From NCBI GenBank assembly GCA_023212695.1, contig JALCCG010000024.1, positions 1-64,000 of the forward strand: a stretch of DNA of 64,000 bases. The letters run 5' to 3'. Origin of the DNA: Sporisorium sorghi (taxonomy: Eukaryota; Basidiomycota; Ustilaginomycetes; Ustilaginales; Ustilaginaceae). The notes under the pieces were generated by a model, which saw only the letters and a list, made by a program, of their open reading frames with translations, made no database searches and was not told where the DNA came from. The position numbers were made by a program, and so were the translations under genes. This document shows positions 46,325-57,325 of the stretch, one piece after another. How positions within the stretch are numbered: position 1 is the stretch's first letter; every line of letters starts with the position of its first letter.

Positions 46325-47140
46325 GCGCCGGTCAAAGCGTCTTTTCATGCGTAGAACGGCAGCGTGGCGTCCGAAGCAGATTCTTTGCTACCGGACGCGG
46401 TGCTTGTCGTGCTTCCTCATCTCGCACCTTGACACGTACAAGGCAGCAGGTGCAGGTGGATGGCTTGATCAAAGGGGGTCCATTGTCATCCGCGATATTG
46501 CAGTCGTTGGAGGCATCTCGGTGTCTCCTCTGGGCTTCTCTGTTGAGGTTGACGAGAACAACAAGGTCAACCCACACTCTTGCCTTGCACTTTTGCGTGT
46601 CAAACTCCTCTTCCCCCTCCCTCTCAACTCGCACCCGTAAATGTAGGCTCATGAACAGCCGCCAAAGAAATGAAAGATATGATAACGAGTCAATGGTGCT
46701 CTCGTGCAACAGGAAAGTGTGACTTGATTAGGAGCGGCGGGATGATTGTGCTCTGGGTGGGGTCGCATGAACCTCGGTGTCTGGGCAACTTGAGCGATTG
46801 AAATATCGGGGGCACACGCTGGATCGGGGAAGAGAGTGTGAGAAGAGCCACTTGCACTCTGATGCGAGAGCGGATCGCACACTTGCTGGCAAAAAGAGAA
46901 AAAAAATAAAAATAAAAATAAAAATAAAAAAGGTGACAGCGCACTAAGAATTGACCGATTCGCTTTGCCTCCTCCTGCTCGAATGCGCATCTGCATCGAG
47001 AGCCGCTGCTGCTGTCCGTTGCACTCAGAAGCAAGTGGAGGCTAAAATTGGAACGAGCGCCCACAGCTCTGTGTGCTGCCGCCTAACGGCCTTTCTGCCT
47101 CTGCGCAGAAGCGACGCAAGCAAGGGAAGCTTGGCGTGCA

Positions 47141-47177
<37 letters not shown>

Positions 47178-48182
47178 GCGTCCTTTTCTCTATCTTTACA
47201 CAAATCGAAGCGATGCAGGGGTCACAGCACAGCGCAGCAGAGCATTTTTCTCGCTTTTGCTTTTGGACTCAACTGACCCCGCTGCCGAAATGAAAGGGCC
47301 CGCCACCGCCGTTGATGATGGTGGGTATGTTTCGCAACTCTCGTTCCTGCCGGTGTCGAGATGCAAGCTGCGAGTGTGCCAAGGTTGGGGGTTTGGAGAG
47401 GGGACGACAATGGCAGCGACACGGGCGGCATTGGAGTGGAATGCCTTGGCCGCAAAGAAAGGACCTGTCACTTTTCTTGGCGGGCCAGAGTTGAGACGAC
47501 GACGGCGAGCGAGCGAGCGAATCGAGCAGAAACGGGGTGGGCCTCGGACACGCCGAAACTCGAATTCAACAGCCGCCTCAGCCAGCCTGCCTCTGGAAAA
47601 ATTCCCATTCCAAACCAAGGCTCGCCTGCTCTCTCGCCTGCGTGCGCATCGGCACCAGCTCTCGCTCCTTCTCTTGTATCACATTTTCGCTTTCGTCTGC
47701 GCATTCCACTCAGAGAGGCGACTCGTCTGTGACCGAGTAGCGGCAGCATGTCGTAGGAAGACTTCCGAATCGTGTGCAAACTCACTTCGATTGCGGTGGG
47801 TTACAGAGAGAGGGAGAGAGACACGGCACAGGAACGGGCAACACGGCGGCGCAGAGTCTGGACAGTTTTTTCTCTCTCTTTGTTGGTCTCAGAGTCGCGA
47901 ATGAAGAAAGTGAGACACAGTCGACGCGCCTTTTTGTCAAGAGACTGACACGCACGCACAAAGGGCCCCAACGCAACGCAGCACAGCACAGCACAGCGCA
48001 GCGCACTCGAACCCACTTGCTGCTGTTGCTAAACTAGTCGACGCTTTCTCCCCTTCTCTCCTTCCTTTTCTCCACCATCCACTCTCTCATCCACTCTCTG
48101 TCCTCTCTTCGCAGCACGGCCCCCTCTTCCACAACACGCACAACACATCAAAAGTTCCTCATCTTGGCTGGTCCATACATAG

Positions 48183-48219
<37 letters not shown>

Positions 48220-48428
48220 CTCTCCTCGCAAAGCATTCAAGTACTTCATTCGCAACCCTCTACCACCACCATCTATTCATCTCCCTTCCCCTCTCTGATC
48301 TTCTCTCTCTCTCTCTCGCCTCATCAACCCACTGCTCCGTCCTTCTTTCTTGCCCATCTCACATTCTTTGATACAACCTCTCATCTCTCGCTCAGCATAG
48401 ATCCCTCCTCTCACTCTGCTCTACAACC
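46325..48428. other. 2.1 kb intergenic region, repeat-rich
   Basis: Contains an AAAAT-type repeat (about 46903-46930), (CAG)n near 47146-47174 and (CT)n at 48185-48215. A long pyrimidine-rich leader runs up to the next ATG. Open frames exist but are low-complexity and lack family similarity, so no gene is called. Confidence 0.5.
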
Positions 48429-49547
48429 ATGAAGTTCCTCTCTCTCGTCGCCGCTACCCTCGCCTTCGTCGCCACCACCGTCTCGGCTGACCCCAGCGTC
48501 GAGGCTCTCAACCTCCCCGCCATGTCCAAGCACCCGCTCTCTATGCAGCGACGCGACGCCATCCTCAACCGTCGCTACTCGAACACCCAGCCACGCGTCG
48601 CCAAGCGCCACTTTAGGGGCTCCAAGCGCTCTTGCAAGGCCAAGACCCACCACGCTGCTTCCGGCGCCGGCGCCAAGGCTGCTTCGTCCTCCAAGCAGAA
48701 CTCTCAGTCCCAGTCCAGCTCGGACTCCAGCTCCCAGTCTCAGTCCCAGTCCGAGGCTTCTAGCCAGTCCAAGTCGGACTCGAGCTCCAACTCGCACTCC
48801 AACTCGCAGTCGTCGTCTTCTGGCAAGAGCGACTCCAAATCCGGCTCGTCGTCCTCTTCTTCTGCTTCTTCTTCGTCGTCGTCCTCTTCCTTGTTGGCGT
48901 CGGGTGCCGGTCTCTTTGGCTTCAGCTTTGGCAGCTGCGGTTCCAGCGGTGCCAGCGACAGCCAGCCCAACGGTTCTCAAAACTTCCTCAACTGCGGTCT
49001 CACCACCAGTAGTGGCTGGAACCCTCCCAAGATCTCGCTCGACCAGCTCAAGATCCTCTCCGCCACTCAGGCTGCCGACTCGTCCGTCTTTGCCCCCTGC
49101 AAGGACAACCTTTGGGCCTTCCAGGCTGCCGAGAAGGCGCACGGCGTTCCTGCTACCGTGCTCATGTCGTTTGCCATGCAAGAGTCCACCTGCAACCCCA
49201 GCGCCACCGGTGGCAACGGCGAGCAGGGTCTCATGCAGATCACCCCGGACAAGTGCGGTGGTGCCCCCAACGGCAACTGCAAGGACCCTTGGTTCAACGT
49301 CGACACTGGCGCAAAGTACTTCAAGACCACCTTGGACCAGTGCGGAGGCAACCTCCTCCAGGCCATTGGTCAGTACAACGGCTGGATTCCCGGTCTCACT
49401 GTGCAGAAGGCCACCGCGGCCAAGCACCAGGGTAACTGCTACGCGCAGAACAACCTCGACTACCTCTACCAGATGCTCAACGGTTGGTTCCTCGGCAAGG
49501 CCAACGCCTACGACATGGGCACCTACCACAACCTCGCCAGCTGCTAG
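48429..49547 (+). CDS. Secreted lysozyme-like (SLT/GH23-type) protein
   Basis: An intronless 372-residue protein. A signal peptide covers residues 1-20 (ends TTVSA). A basic propeptide-like region with dibasic sites follows, then a Ser-rich linker (about 75-155). The C-terminal domain (about 190-372) has the transglycosylase/lysozyme-like fold: AFQAAEKAHGVPATVLMSFA, MQESTCNPSATG with the expected catalytic Glu, and GEQGLMQITPDKCGG. The family cleaves peptidoglycan-type glycans. A secreted fungal member could act on bacteria or be structural; that is inference. Several cysteines suggest extracellular disulfides. Strong C-ending codon use suggests high expression. Confidence 0.85.
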   Translation: MKFLSLVAATLAFVATTVSADPSVEALNLPAMSKHPLSMQRRDAILNRRYSNTQPRVAKRHFRGSKRSCKAKTHHAASGAGAKAASSSKQNSQSQSSSDSSSQSQSQSEASSQSKSDSSSNSHSNSQSSSSGKSDSKSGSSSSSSASSSSSSSSLLASGAGLFGFSFGSCGSSGASDSQPNGSQNFLNCGLTTSSGWNPPKISLDQLKILSATQAADSSVFAPCKDNLWAFQAAEKAHGVPATVLMSFAMQESTCNPSATGGNGEQGLMQITPDKCGGAPNGNCKDPWFNVDTGAKYFKTTLDQCGGNLLQAIGQYNGWIPGLTVQKATAAKHQGNCYAQNNLDYLYQMLNGWFLGKANAYDMGTYHNLASC

Positions 49548-50243
49548 ACGGCCAATCGCGCAAACACGCCTAGGAATTCTTGCTTCTGGAACCTCTGTCT
49601 TCTTGTTTCCTCTCGTGTTGTCTGTCGCGTTTTGGATGGCCCCTTTTGCCCGTCTTTGCTGGTGCGATACCGGCTATCGCTCCAAAGCTGGGTTAAAGCG
49701 TAGGGCCGAACGCGGCGACATTTTTCTCTCTTTCTCACGCTCTCACTTTGCTCTTTGTGTTTGTTCTTCGCATTTTGCCTTTCTCTCGGTTGGACCTTCT
49801 CGAGCTAAGATGCTCAGGATCCTTGCGCGAGAAGTGGCTCTTTTCACGCTAGACGTGTCAAGCTTGCAATTCTTTCAGTCTTTGAACGCGCGTCATTGCC
49901 TGTGCAATGTGTGATGCGATGAACGAGGATGCAGTTGCGACGGCGAGCGTGGCAGCTGAAGCGCGATGGTGGTGATCAAAGTTAGAACGGGCTCGAGTTT
50001 TCTGTCCAAGGCGTGCACAAAAGGCTCAGATGTGACATGAAGAGCATCTCGGAATGTGAGGGAGAACGAGACGGAGACAGGACCGAAGACAGGAATGCAA
50101 TTGCGAACATGACTGGCGGTACAAGACGAGGAAACTCCTCAAGAGAGAGCGAGGCGCACAGGGTTGCAAGCGGAGGTCCTCGTCCATGGCGATGCAGCTG
50201 AGGCAAGGCCAGCAAAGCGCGCGTGTGACTGCGCCGTGCGGGC
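49548..50243. other. Intergenic between the lysozyme-like gene and ERCC1
   Basis: 696 bases of 3' flank on both sides (the genes are convergent). No gene is seen. Confidence 0.5.
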
Positions 50244-51398
50244 TCACGACTGCATCGAGAGCTGCATCGCCAGCCGCAGCTGTGCGTCTTCGTCGTCGAG
50301 CGAGTCGGCGTCGGCTTGGAGCGCGTCGAGCGCGCGTTCGGGAGGTGCGGTCGTGGTCGTCGACGGATCTGCTTCTGCTGTTGACGTTGTTGTTGACGCT
50401 GATGTTGCGGGTGGATCGTCGGAGGAGGAGGAGGAGGATGTGGTGGTGCCGAGGATGTCGTCGTGCAACGCTGCGCGCGCCGAGGTTCGGGACGGTTCAG
50501 CGCTACCACTGCCCCCGGCGCTGGTGCCGGACCCCAACTTGCGCTGCTTGTACGTCCTCGTCTCACCCACCCTGAACGGCTGCGTAAACACCTCCCGCAA
50601 CCTCTTCGCCTTGACCTCTCCAAACCCAGGGCACATGCCCACCTCCTCCACCCCCCCCCCCACCACGCCCTTCAAACTCCCAAACCTCGTCAACAACGTC
50701 ACCACATCCGTACGGTTCACCCCCCTCACCTGCGTCAGCACGTTCGTCACCTGGCTCGCATAGTCCTCCCCGACCCTCTCCTTGATCGCATCCGGCGCGC
50801 GAAACTCGAAGCTCTTAAACGTCTCCACATACCTTCCCACCTCCTCGGCACTCCATGCGACGAGCAGCGTGAGACCGTTGATCAGCGCGACCTTGGTCAG
50901 CTCGCGGATCGCCGCCTGGTGATCGCCCACGTCGCACAGCACCAGCAGCACGCGCAGCGTGTACATCTGCCCGAGCTTGGCGATCCGCGTATGCACGTAC
51001 TCGGGGTGCAAGCGGTGGTATCGGATCGAGAGGAAGAGCGCACAGGACGACACGCCGACTTGGTAATCCGGCACGATCTCCGCGTACTCCCACCCGATGT
51101 TCCGGATGTGCTGCAGGACAGGGTTGCCGCGCTGGCAGTTGTTGACCAGGACCGTGTTGCCCGTGCCTGCTGCACCGCGGATGAGCGGCCGGGGTCGGGG
51201 TTGCACTACGCCGCTCCCGCCGCCAGCGCTACTGGAGGCTGCGGCAGAGCTACCGCTGACAGCGCTGCTCGAAGAGGTCGACGCGGAGGCATTCATGTCG
51301 CGTGCTAGTGACGATGCGGGCTGGAACGACGACATGGGTCGGAGCGGGCTGTTGCTGCCGCTGGTTGCAGAGTTGGCCGAGGGACGCGGCGCAGCCAT
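50244..51398 (-). CDS. RAD10: ERCC1/RAD10 nuclease subunit with UIM-like tail
   Basis: An intronless 384-residue protein. Rad10/ERCC1 pairs with Rad1/XPF to cut DNA 5' of lesions in nucleotide excision repair and crosslink repair. The N-terminal 85 residues are disordered. The central domain starts VLVNNCQRGNPVLQHIRNIG, then DYQVGVSSCALFLSIRYHRLHPEY and LRVLLVLCDVGDH. The tandem helix-hairpin-helix follows (VRGVNRTDVVTLLTRFGSL; CPGFGEVKAKRL). After a Ser/Thr/Ala-rich linker the last 25 residues read like a ubiquitin-interacting motif (DEDAQLRLAMQLSMQS). It is head-to-head with RPL2. Confidence 0.93.
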   Translation of the reverse strand: MAAPRPSANSATSGSNSPLRPMSSFQPASSLARDMNASASTSSSSAVSGSSAAASSSAGGGSGVVQPRPRPLIRGAAGTGNTVLVNNCQRGNPVLQHIRNIGWEYAEIVPDYQVGVSSCALFLSIRYHRLHPEYVHTRIAKLGQMYTLRVLLVLCDVGDHQAAIRELTKVALINGLTLLVAWSAEEVGRYVETFKSFEFRAPDAIKERVGEDYASQVTNVLTQVRGVNRTDVVTLLTRFGSLKGVVGGGVEEVGMCPGFGEVKAKRLREVFTQPFRVGETRTYKQRKLGSGTSAGGSGSAEPSRTSARAALHDDILGTTTSSSSSSDDPPATSASTTTSTAEADPSTTTTAPPERALDALQADADSLDDEDAQLRLAMQLSMQS

Positions 51399-52690
51399 GG
51401 ACGACGGAATGTGGGTGACGAAAACTCAGGATGCAGCAATGGCTCAAAAGGAGGTGTAGCGTGGAGCCGCCGGTGGTCGGTGTGCGTGTCGCAGAGCGAG
51501 CGGATGAGGCTGTGATGCGATGACGAGGCAAATGCTGTGCAGACGGAGACACAAGGGTATAGAGAGAGACGTTGGTGGTATATAGGTTGAATCAGATTTC
51601 GAGTTCCTACAGACGTGATGGCGCAGACGGTTGCAGTGAAAGCAGAAAAGCAAGGACCGCACATTGTCAGCGATCCACTCGAATGCAGCGACACGTGGCC
51701 CCAATCCGACGACCATCCCCAGAGACTTTCGCCAAGGCAAGCATGGCACATCATCGCAATCTTCCTCGCCGACGAGAAATCAGAATTGCAGAAGAAGAAG
51801 AATTAACTCGTCACCGGAGGGAGCATCTCCACCCTTGGACTGTTGAGCTTGTGAACGTGAAACTTTAGTCATCACTTTGGCGGTGTCGATGATGTGCGAC
51901 GTGCTTCCTTGTCGTCGTCGTTGTGGCTGCCGTGTCTCTGAGGGCAGCGTGCTGGTCGTCGTGGAAAGAATGAGGTAAAGACTTACGATTTCGTCGAGTA
52001 GCGCAAGGGCGAGATGAGAAGCACGTTCTTCTCGTCTCACACTTGCGCTGAGGGCACCGGTCGGGGACTGCGGATGGAAGTCGGCCGTGATCAACGCTCG
52101 ATTTCGCAGTCGCAAGTGGCCCCGTCGATGGCGAAGCAAAGATGGTGGTTGAGCTGTGGGCACAACGGTCAGATCCCCAACATCAAACGGGACCTCTCAA
52201 GCGACTGAGCAGCTCGAGATCGGCGATCTGCGCTGAGTTCGCGCGCGGTTGTGGAGGCGAATTTATTCCATGATGTAAGATCGACGCTTCCTTGCGATGC
52301 ACGAATTTGACCTCGGCCGAAGTCAAAATGCGTCACGTGTGCCCCTCGGCCAGTCGAAAACGGAAAATCAGAGAATTGCAGCAAAGCAAGGCGGACAACG
52401 AGTGTCCCGCTCAAAGATCCGGGCCACATCGCCGTCTACAACCAGATGTGATTCTCAAGACGGAAAACAGGCAGCACAGAGGCAGTCGAGCAAGCCAAGG
52501 GGAGCAAGGAGAGTCGAAATCCGACGTGAGCCCGTCAAGCCAGCTGCAGCCTTGAATTCGAGTGTCTCCGGTCCAGCGCAGGCAAGCGCTGCGCGTGCGT
52601 GCTGTTCACGATTCGTTGCTCGTCGTTCTCCACCACCCTCCTCCTCACCATCAAGTCACCCCCCTCCTCATCACCAATTGATCAGCAACA
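51399..52690. other. Long region between ERCC1 and RPL2; possible small minus-strand gene
   Basis: 1.3 kb. On the minus strand an open frame from about 52180 down to 51804 contains a consensus donor (GTAAGT at 51986) and a candidate 60-base intron whose removal keeps the frame. The end of the predicted peptide reads GDELILLLLQF. No clear ATG and no recognised family were found, so no gene is called. The right end is the RPL2 promoter. Confidence 0.3.
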
Positions 52691-54246
52691 ATGGGTCGTG
52701 TCATCCGAGCTCAGCGTAAGAGCGGTGGTATCTTCACCGCTCACACCAAGCACAACAAGGCCCCCGCCAAGCTCCGCGTTTACGACTACGCCGAGCGCAA
52801 CGGTTACATCCGCGGTGTTGTCAAGGAGATCATCCACGACGCTGGTCGGTAAGTATCTTTTGCGAATGGAGGAAGGAACAGCATCGGCAGCAATTGCACC
52901 GCAGAGCAGAGGAAAGCAATCTCGACGACGAGTCAGCATACGCAGCATCCTCAGCAACGAGCAGTCGGAACAATGGAGGGAGCTTGCAGAGTAGAGGTGC
53001 AAGGGATCGATCCCAGCCGTCGTCGTCAGGATACTCAAAGTGCAACGGGATTTGTCGATGTGTCGGAACCTTACGAGAAGCAGGGACATGCAGCAGAGCA
53101 CTAGGAGGATCGGCAGAGCAGACAGCAGTCTAACGATGCGGCACCAAGCTGTTCGTGGGATCGTTTTGCAGCTGTGCCGAAGGCGACGATCCAAGGATAG
53201 AAGGAGAGCTTTGGCACGGATCGGCAATCCCGCAGACAGGTGCTGTTCATCCACGCTGCCACCTTATCACGCAGGCAGCCGTTGCATGACCAGCAATCCG
53301 CCGCCAGCGTCGGCTCTTGACGGTGCATCCGATGATCGACTTAGTCAGCATTTGCATCGCTCACATGACATGAGCATCTCGGCCAGCACTCTGGCGGCAC
53401 CCCAAAGCTCATTTGGCGCATCACGGTCACATTGATGTCATCATTCCGCCCTTCTCGACACTGCTTTTCAGAGACCAGATTTCCGACACGCTTCAATTGC
53501 TGTCTCGACTCGTCTCGACTGCTTTGCGATGCAACAGCTTCTCGCGCTACGATGCTGTTCTCGCTGCCAAGACATGCTTTGCATTCAATATTCTCGTACT
53601 GACTCTGGTTCCCTTGTTACTCTCCTCGCATTCCTCTAGTGGCGCTCCCCTTGCCAAGGTCGCTTTCCGTGACCCTTACAAGTACCGCACCCGTGTCGAG
53701 ACCTTCGTTGCTACCGAGGGTCTCTCCACCGGCCAGTTCGTCTACTGCGGTAAGAAGGCCGCCCTCAACGTTGCCAACGTCCTCCCCCTCTCGTCGCTTC
53801 CCGAAGGTACCATCGTCTGCAACGTCGAGGAGAAGTCCGGCGACCGTGGCTCGCTCGCCCGTACCTCGGGCAACTACGCCACCATCATTGGCCACGACTC
53901 GAACGGCAAGACCTCGCGTATCCGTCTGCCCTCGGGTGCCAAGAAGACGGTCCCCTCCACCTCGCGTGCCACCATTGGCATCGTCGCTGGCGGTGGACGT
54001 ATCGACAAGCCCTTGCTCAAGGCCGGTCGTGCGCACCACAAGTTCAAGGTCAAGAGGAACTCGTGGCCCCGCACTCGTGGTGTGGCTATGAACCCCGTCG
54101 ACCACCCGCACGGTGGTGGTAACCACCAGCACATCGGCAAGCCCTCCACCCGCTCGCGCTTCGCCCCCGCCGGTCAGAAGGTCGGTCTCATCGCCGCCCG
54201 TCGTACCGGTCTCATCCGCGGTACCATCAAGACCAAGGACGCTTAA
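52691..54246 (+). CDS. RPL2: 60S ribosomal protein L2 (uL2) (2 exons)
   Basis: Exons 52691-52848 and 53640-54246 give 254 residues, the normal length. It starts [15 protein letters not shown] and holds the highly conserved peptidyl-transferase-proximal loop [20 protein letters not shown]. It ends [12 protein letters not shown]. uL2 is essential for subunit joining and peptidyl transfer. The single intron is 791 bases, unusually long for this window, with GTAAGT and TAG ends. Codon use is strongly biased to C-ending codons, as expected of a ribosomal protein gene. Confidence 0.97.
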
Positions 54247-54816
54247 ACGGCCTAGCGAGGAGGACACTTTGTTCGTCTCTAGCTTTTCTGTCCTTGCTTG
54301 CTTGTTGCATCCTTTCTTTTTGGTTACCCTTGCCTTTCTTTTCACACAAGGGAAGCCGAGAGGCTGTATGGAAACGGCGCAGTCCTCTTCTTTTTCTGTT
54401 TTCCACATGTACTTTTTGGCATCCTCTCGTGCCGCTTCAAACACACATGTCTCTCACACAGCCGTTACCAAATCCTTGGCTGGAGTTGGTCGACGTTCAT
54501 CTTGATTGTCACCTCTCTTGTCTATCAGCACACACACACACAACCCAAAAAAAAAAAAAAAAAAAAAAAAGGGATTGGTCAATTCAGTCTCGTTTTCCTT
54601 TCTCTCGCGCGCGATGTGTTGCAAGTTGAGTTCAGATTGCAACGGTCAAGTGGTGAGTGAGCGTGAAGGGCGACAACGTGGGAGAGTATAACAGGGATTG
54701 TATAAAGAAGAGGATGACTTGTTGGTTCGCAACTAGGCTAGCGACAAGGTCTAGACAGGTTGAATGTCTTGGACGAAATGAAGCCTTGGTGCATCGGTGC
54801 ATCGTTGGCAAAGACA
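54247..54816. other. Intergenic with a 24-base poly-A tract
   Basis: 570 bases of 3' flank between RPL2 and the secreted-protein cluster. A pure A run sits at 54547-54570 after a short CA repeat. No gene is seen. Confidence 0.5.
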
Positions 54817-55389
54817 TCAATCCCGAGTTTTCTTGCCCCAAAACACAAATTTGCGCGCGAGGTACTTGGGTCGGCCTGATCGCTGGGATTCGTCCTGAAC
54901 CGCGGTCCACGGCTCATCCCTCTGCACCTCGACCCGCTGTGGAGTGTGCGGTGGAACATGCGGCAACGCGTTACGCAGCTCCCTGGTCGGCTGCGCGTTG
55001 ACCCTGAACGGTTCGGGGCGCGGCGCAGCCTCGTGCGAGGGCCGCTGCTTGGGCCGCGGGACATGATCGTCGTACCTGCTGCTGCTCGGGAGGCGCGAGT
55101 GCGAGTGCGAGTGCGAGTGCGCCTCCACCGAGTTCGCTCCCCATCCCAGCATGTGCCGCGCCGAGTCATCCGTGACAATTCCGCGGATCGGCGAGTCGTC
55201 GTCCGCTTCTTTGCCCGCCTCGTGCCGGTATGCCTGCATGCTCGCCCAGCCGGAACCCTCGGCCAGCTCGGCCAGCTCTTCTGCTACCGCTTTGCCTTGC
55301 ATCGGCAGAGGCAGCGCGAGACACGCAAGGTTGAGATGGAAAAGAGCTAGGCTCAGCGTCAGCGTGAGCAGCAGTAGTGGACGTCGCAT
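54817..55389 (-). CDS. Secreted protein A of the cluster (unknown function)
   Basis: A 190-residue intronless protein. It has a strong signal peptide (MRRPLLLLTLTLSLALFH..., cleavage near residue 27). The mature start LPLPMQG resembles the [AL]P-x-P starts of the other cluster proteins. The mature part is hydrophilic, with a His-Ser repeat near residues 90-97 and many Pro and Arg. It ends in a basic, aromatic tail (KFVFWGKKTRD). There is no cysteine in the mature part and no recognised domain. The ATG at 55389 is chosen because the signal peptide starts there. An effector-type role is suggested by context only. Confidence 0.7.
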   Translation of the reverse strand: MRRPLLLLTLTLSLALFHLNLACLALPLPMQGKAVAEELAELAEGSGWASMQAYRHEAGKEADDDSPIRGIVTDDSARHMLGWGANSVEAHSHSHSHSRLPSSSRYDDHVPRPKQRPSHEAAPRPEPFRVNAQPTRELRNALPHVPPHTPQRVEVQRDEPWTAVQDESQRSGRPKYLARKFVFWGKKTRD

Positions 55390-56692
55390 GGTTGCAGGGG
55401 AAAGTCGAAGGGCGGAGAAGAACGTGAGAAGGTACGAGTTGCTTGGCGATAAGGCGCGAAGATGAATTGCACGTCCTTGATAGAGTACACTGCGACTGCT
55501 GATTACGCTTCCTCGGGATAATTGGTCTCGTCGGCCCAAACCGTCCTTAGGCGTAACCGGAGCAGCAATGACGATGCAAACCCCGAAAGACAAAAAGAAA
55601 GCCCGAGCTTATACACTCAAGCTTTCAGGGAACAACAATAGTGAAGGCAATGGCGAATGATGGAGAACGAAGCTTAACCAAACACCACAAACGCCCTTTT
55701 ATAACCAGCACTCTCATCTTCTGTTTACGACGTCAGCAACTCTGAGTCAGAAAGATTTCATCAGACAATCGCTGGCCTTTTCGTTTTCCGGTGTCGATGA
55801 TGACGAGGCGAGCGTCGATTCGGCATACTCACGGTGGGTGGCGTGTGCGTGTGAGTTGGTGGCGCCTAGCGAATTTTTCTCATCCCGCGCAGCGAGCGGG
55901 ATGGCTGACGAGGCGACCGGTTATTCTTGTTTCCGTTCGCTTGTGCGATAAGCGATGAAGGCGAGGGAGGGTCCCGTGGGAAACGGCCGACTTCTCATGT
56001 GTTGCAATGCACCACTCACTCACTCTCGCGGAAAACGCCGGTCGCTAGCGAGATGAGACAACGGAGCTTTTTCAGACGGGCGCCAAGTGCGGTTGCATAG
56101 GGTGGATACAACGACGTTCGATTACGCGCAACACCACCAGAGTGGTGGGGACGCATGACGAAAAAGGTCGCACAGTCGAGACACAAGTGAATTTCATCTC
56201 AGCGCTCGAACGAGGAAATCTCGGACGGAGTGGTAGCGTGGGAAAGTCAGAAGTCACGGCCGAGTAGAAAGACTCAGATGGGGGGGGGGGGGAAACGCGG
56301 TCGTTGAAGGCAGCGCTGCTCACACTGGTCGATGCATGATGACGAGGGAAAAAACAACATCGCATTGCTTTGTTGAGGGAAAAATTTTGGGGCAATATTT
56401 CGTGAAAGAGAAGCGTCTTCGTCCAGCGAAGGGCGACGAGTAGAAACATCGTGACCAAGCAAGTTGAATAGAAAGAGGTGGGGATGACGAATTGGCGATG
56501 ACAAGAATGATGTTGCCACCGGTGGGAAAGGTAGAGGTGCGCATTCTGGTTGCTCTTGGTGGAGCTCGACCGTCGACTTGATGTATTTTTTACAGCGCAG
56601 CGTTGGGAGATCCGCCAACAACGCTGTCAACACAGGCTCGTATCGGTGCCGAAAGGACGAGGTTGTCCCACAGAATGCCGCGAACACCCTCT
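55390..56692. other. Intergenic between secreted genes A and B
   Basis: 1.3 kb. A TATAAG-like box on the minus strand near 55609-55614 may serve gene A. A 12-base G run lies at about 56281-56292. No supported gene. Confidence 0.5.
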
Positions 56693-57325
56693 TTACGGCG
56701 TCGAATCCATATGATCCACACCGTCCAGATCCGCCTCGGTCACATGAGGCTGGCGCCAAAGGCTCGTCGAGCTCTGCTTTTCAGCCTGCTCTTCAGCCTG
56801 ATCTGCAGCTTTCTTCCCAGCCTCATCCTCACTGTGCTTGAGCAACATCTGCCTCACCACATTGACGAATCTATCTCCACGTGTGCCCCGCTCCCTTGGG
56901 AGGATTTTAGTGATTTGCAACAATTTGGACGGAGAGGGTCTCTTGAACTCCGATTGCTGGATCCTGACCTTGTCGAACCGACCACGGAGCTTTGACGTCG
57001 CCTGAGCTACGCGATGAGAAGACTCTGACTCCTCCGAGTGGTAGACGGTGGCAGGAAGAGGAACATCCTCGTGGATGGGTGGGACTTGGTGTGCGTTAAA
57101 GTTGTCGGCGTACGACTCGGCGGTGGAGGGGAAGAACGAGGTCCATGCTTGAGTGCCAGTAGCTGCTTGAGCAGGTCGACCGCTTTCTTCCACAGATAGG
57201 CCGGAAACACCACTGCTTAGCGCCTCGGCCAATTTCTCAGCCTCGTCCGGGGGGGGGGGCCACATGGGAGCAGCAATGGTCGACGTGGCAAGCACGAACA
57301 GGGTCAGAAGAACAGAGAACTGCAT
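56693..57325 (-). CDS. Secreted protein B of the cluster (unknown function)
   Basis: A 210-residue intronless protein. The signal peptide is MQFSVLLTLFVLATSTIA, with a mature start APMWPPPPDEAEKLAEAL resembling those of C-E. The remainder is hydrophilic and charged: KLRGRFDKVRIQQSEFKRPS, a basic middle, and a Glu/Gln/Ala-rich probable helix (DEAGKKAADQAEEQAEKQ). There is no cysteine, no known domain and no second exon like that of C-E. A TTATAAG-type box lies about 92 bases upstream (57417-57422). Confidence 0.75.
   Translation of the reverse strand: MQFSVLLTLFVLATSTIAAPMWPPPPDEAEKLAEALSSGVSGLSVEESGRPAQAATGTQAWTSFFPSTAESYADNFNAHQVPPIHEDVPLPATVYHSEESESSHRVAQATSKLRGRFDKVRIQQSEFKRPSPSKLLQITKILPRERGTRGDRFVNVVRQMLLKHSEDEAGKKAADQAEEQAEKQSSTSLWRQPHVTEADLDGVDHMDSTP

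Noticed and set aside
46951..47904. Long plus-strand open frame (over 300 codons) between actin and the lysozyme-like gene
   Set aside because: It begins at a TTG, is low-complexity with Ser and Arg runs from repeats, and shows no family motif. Intergenic GC-rich DNA easily stays open.
56072..56759. Possible extra secreted proteins on the minus strand between A and B
   Set aside because: The candidate N-termini carry charged residues and are not convincing signal peptides, and there is no TATA-type promoter like those of the cluster.
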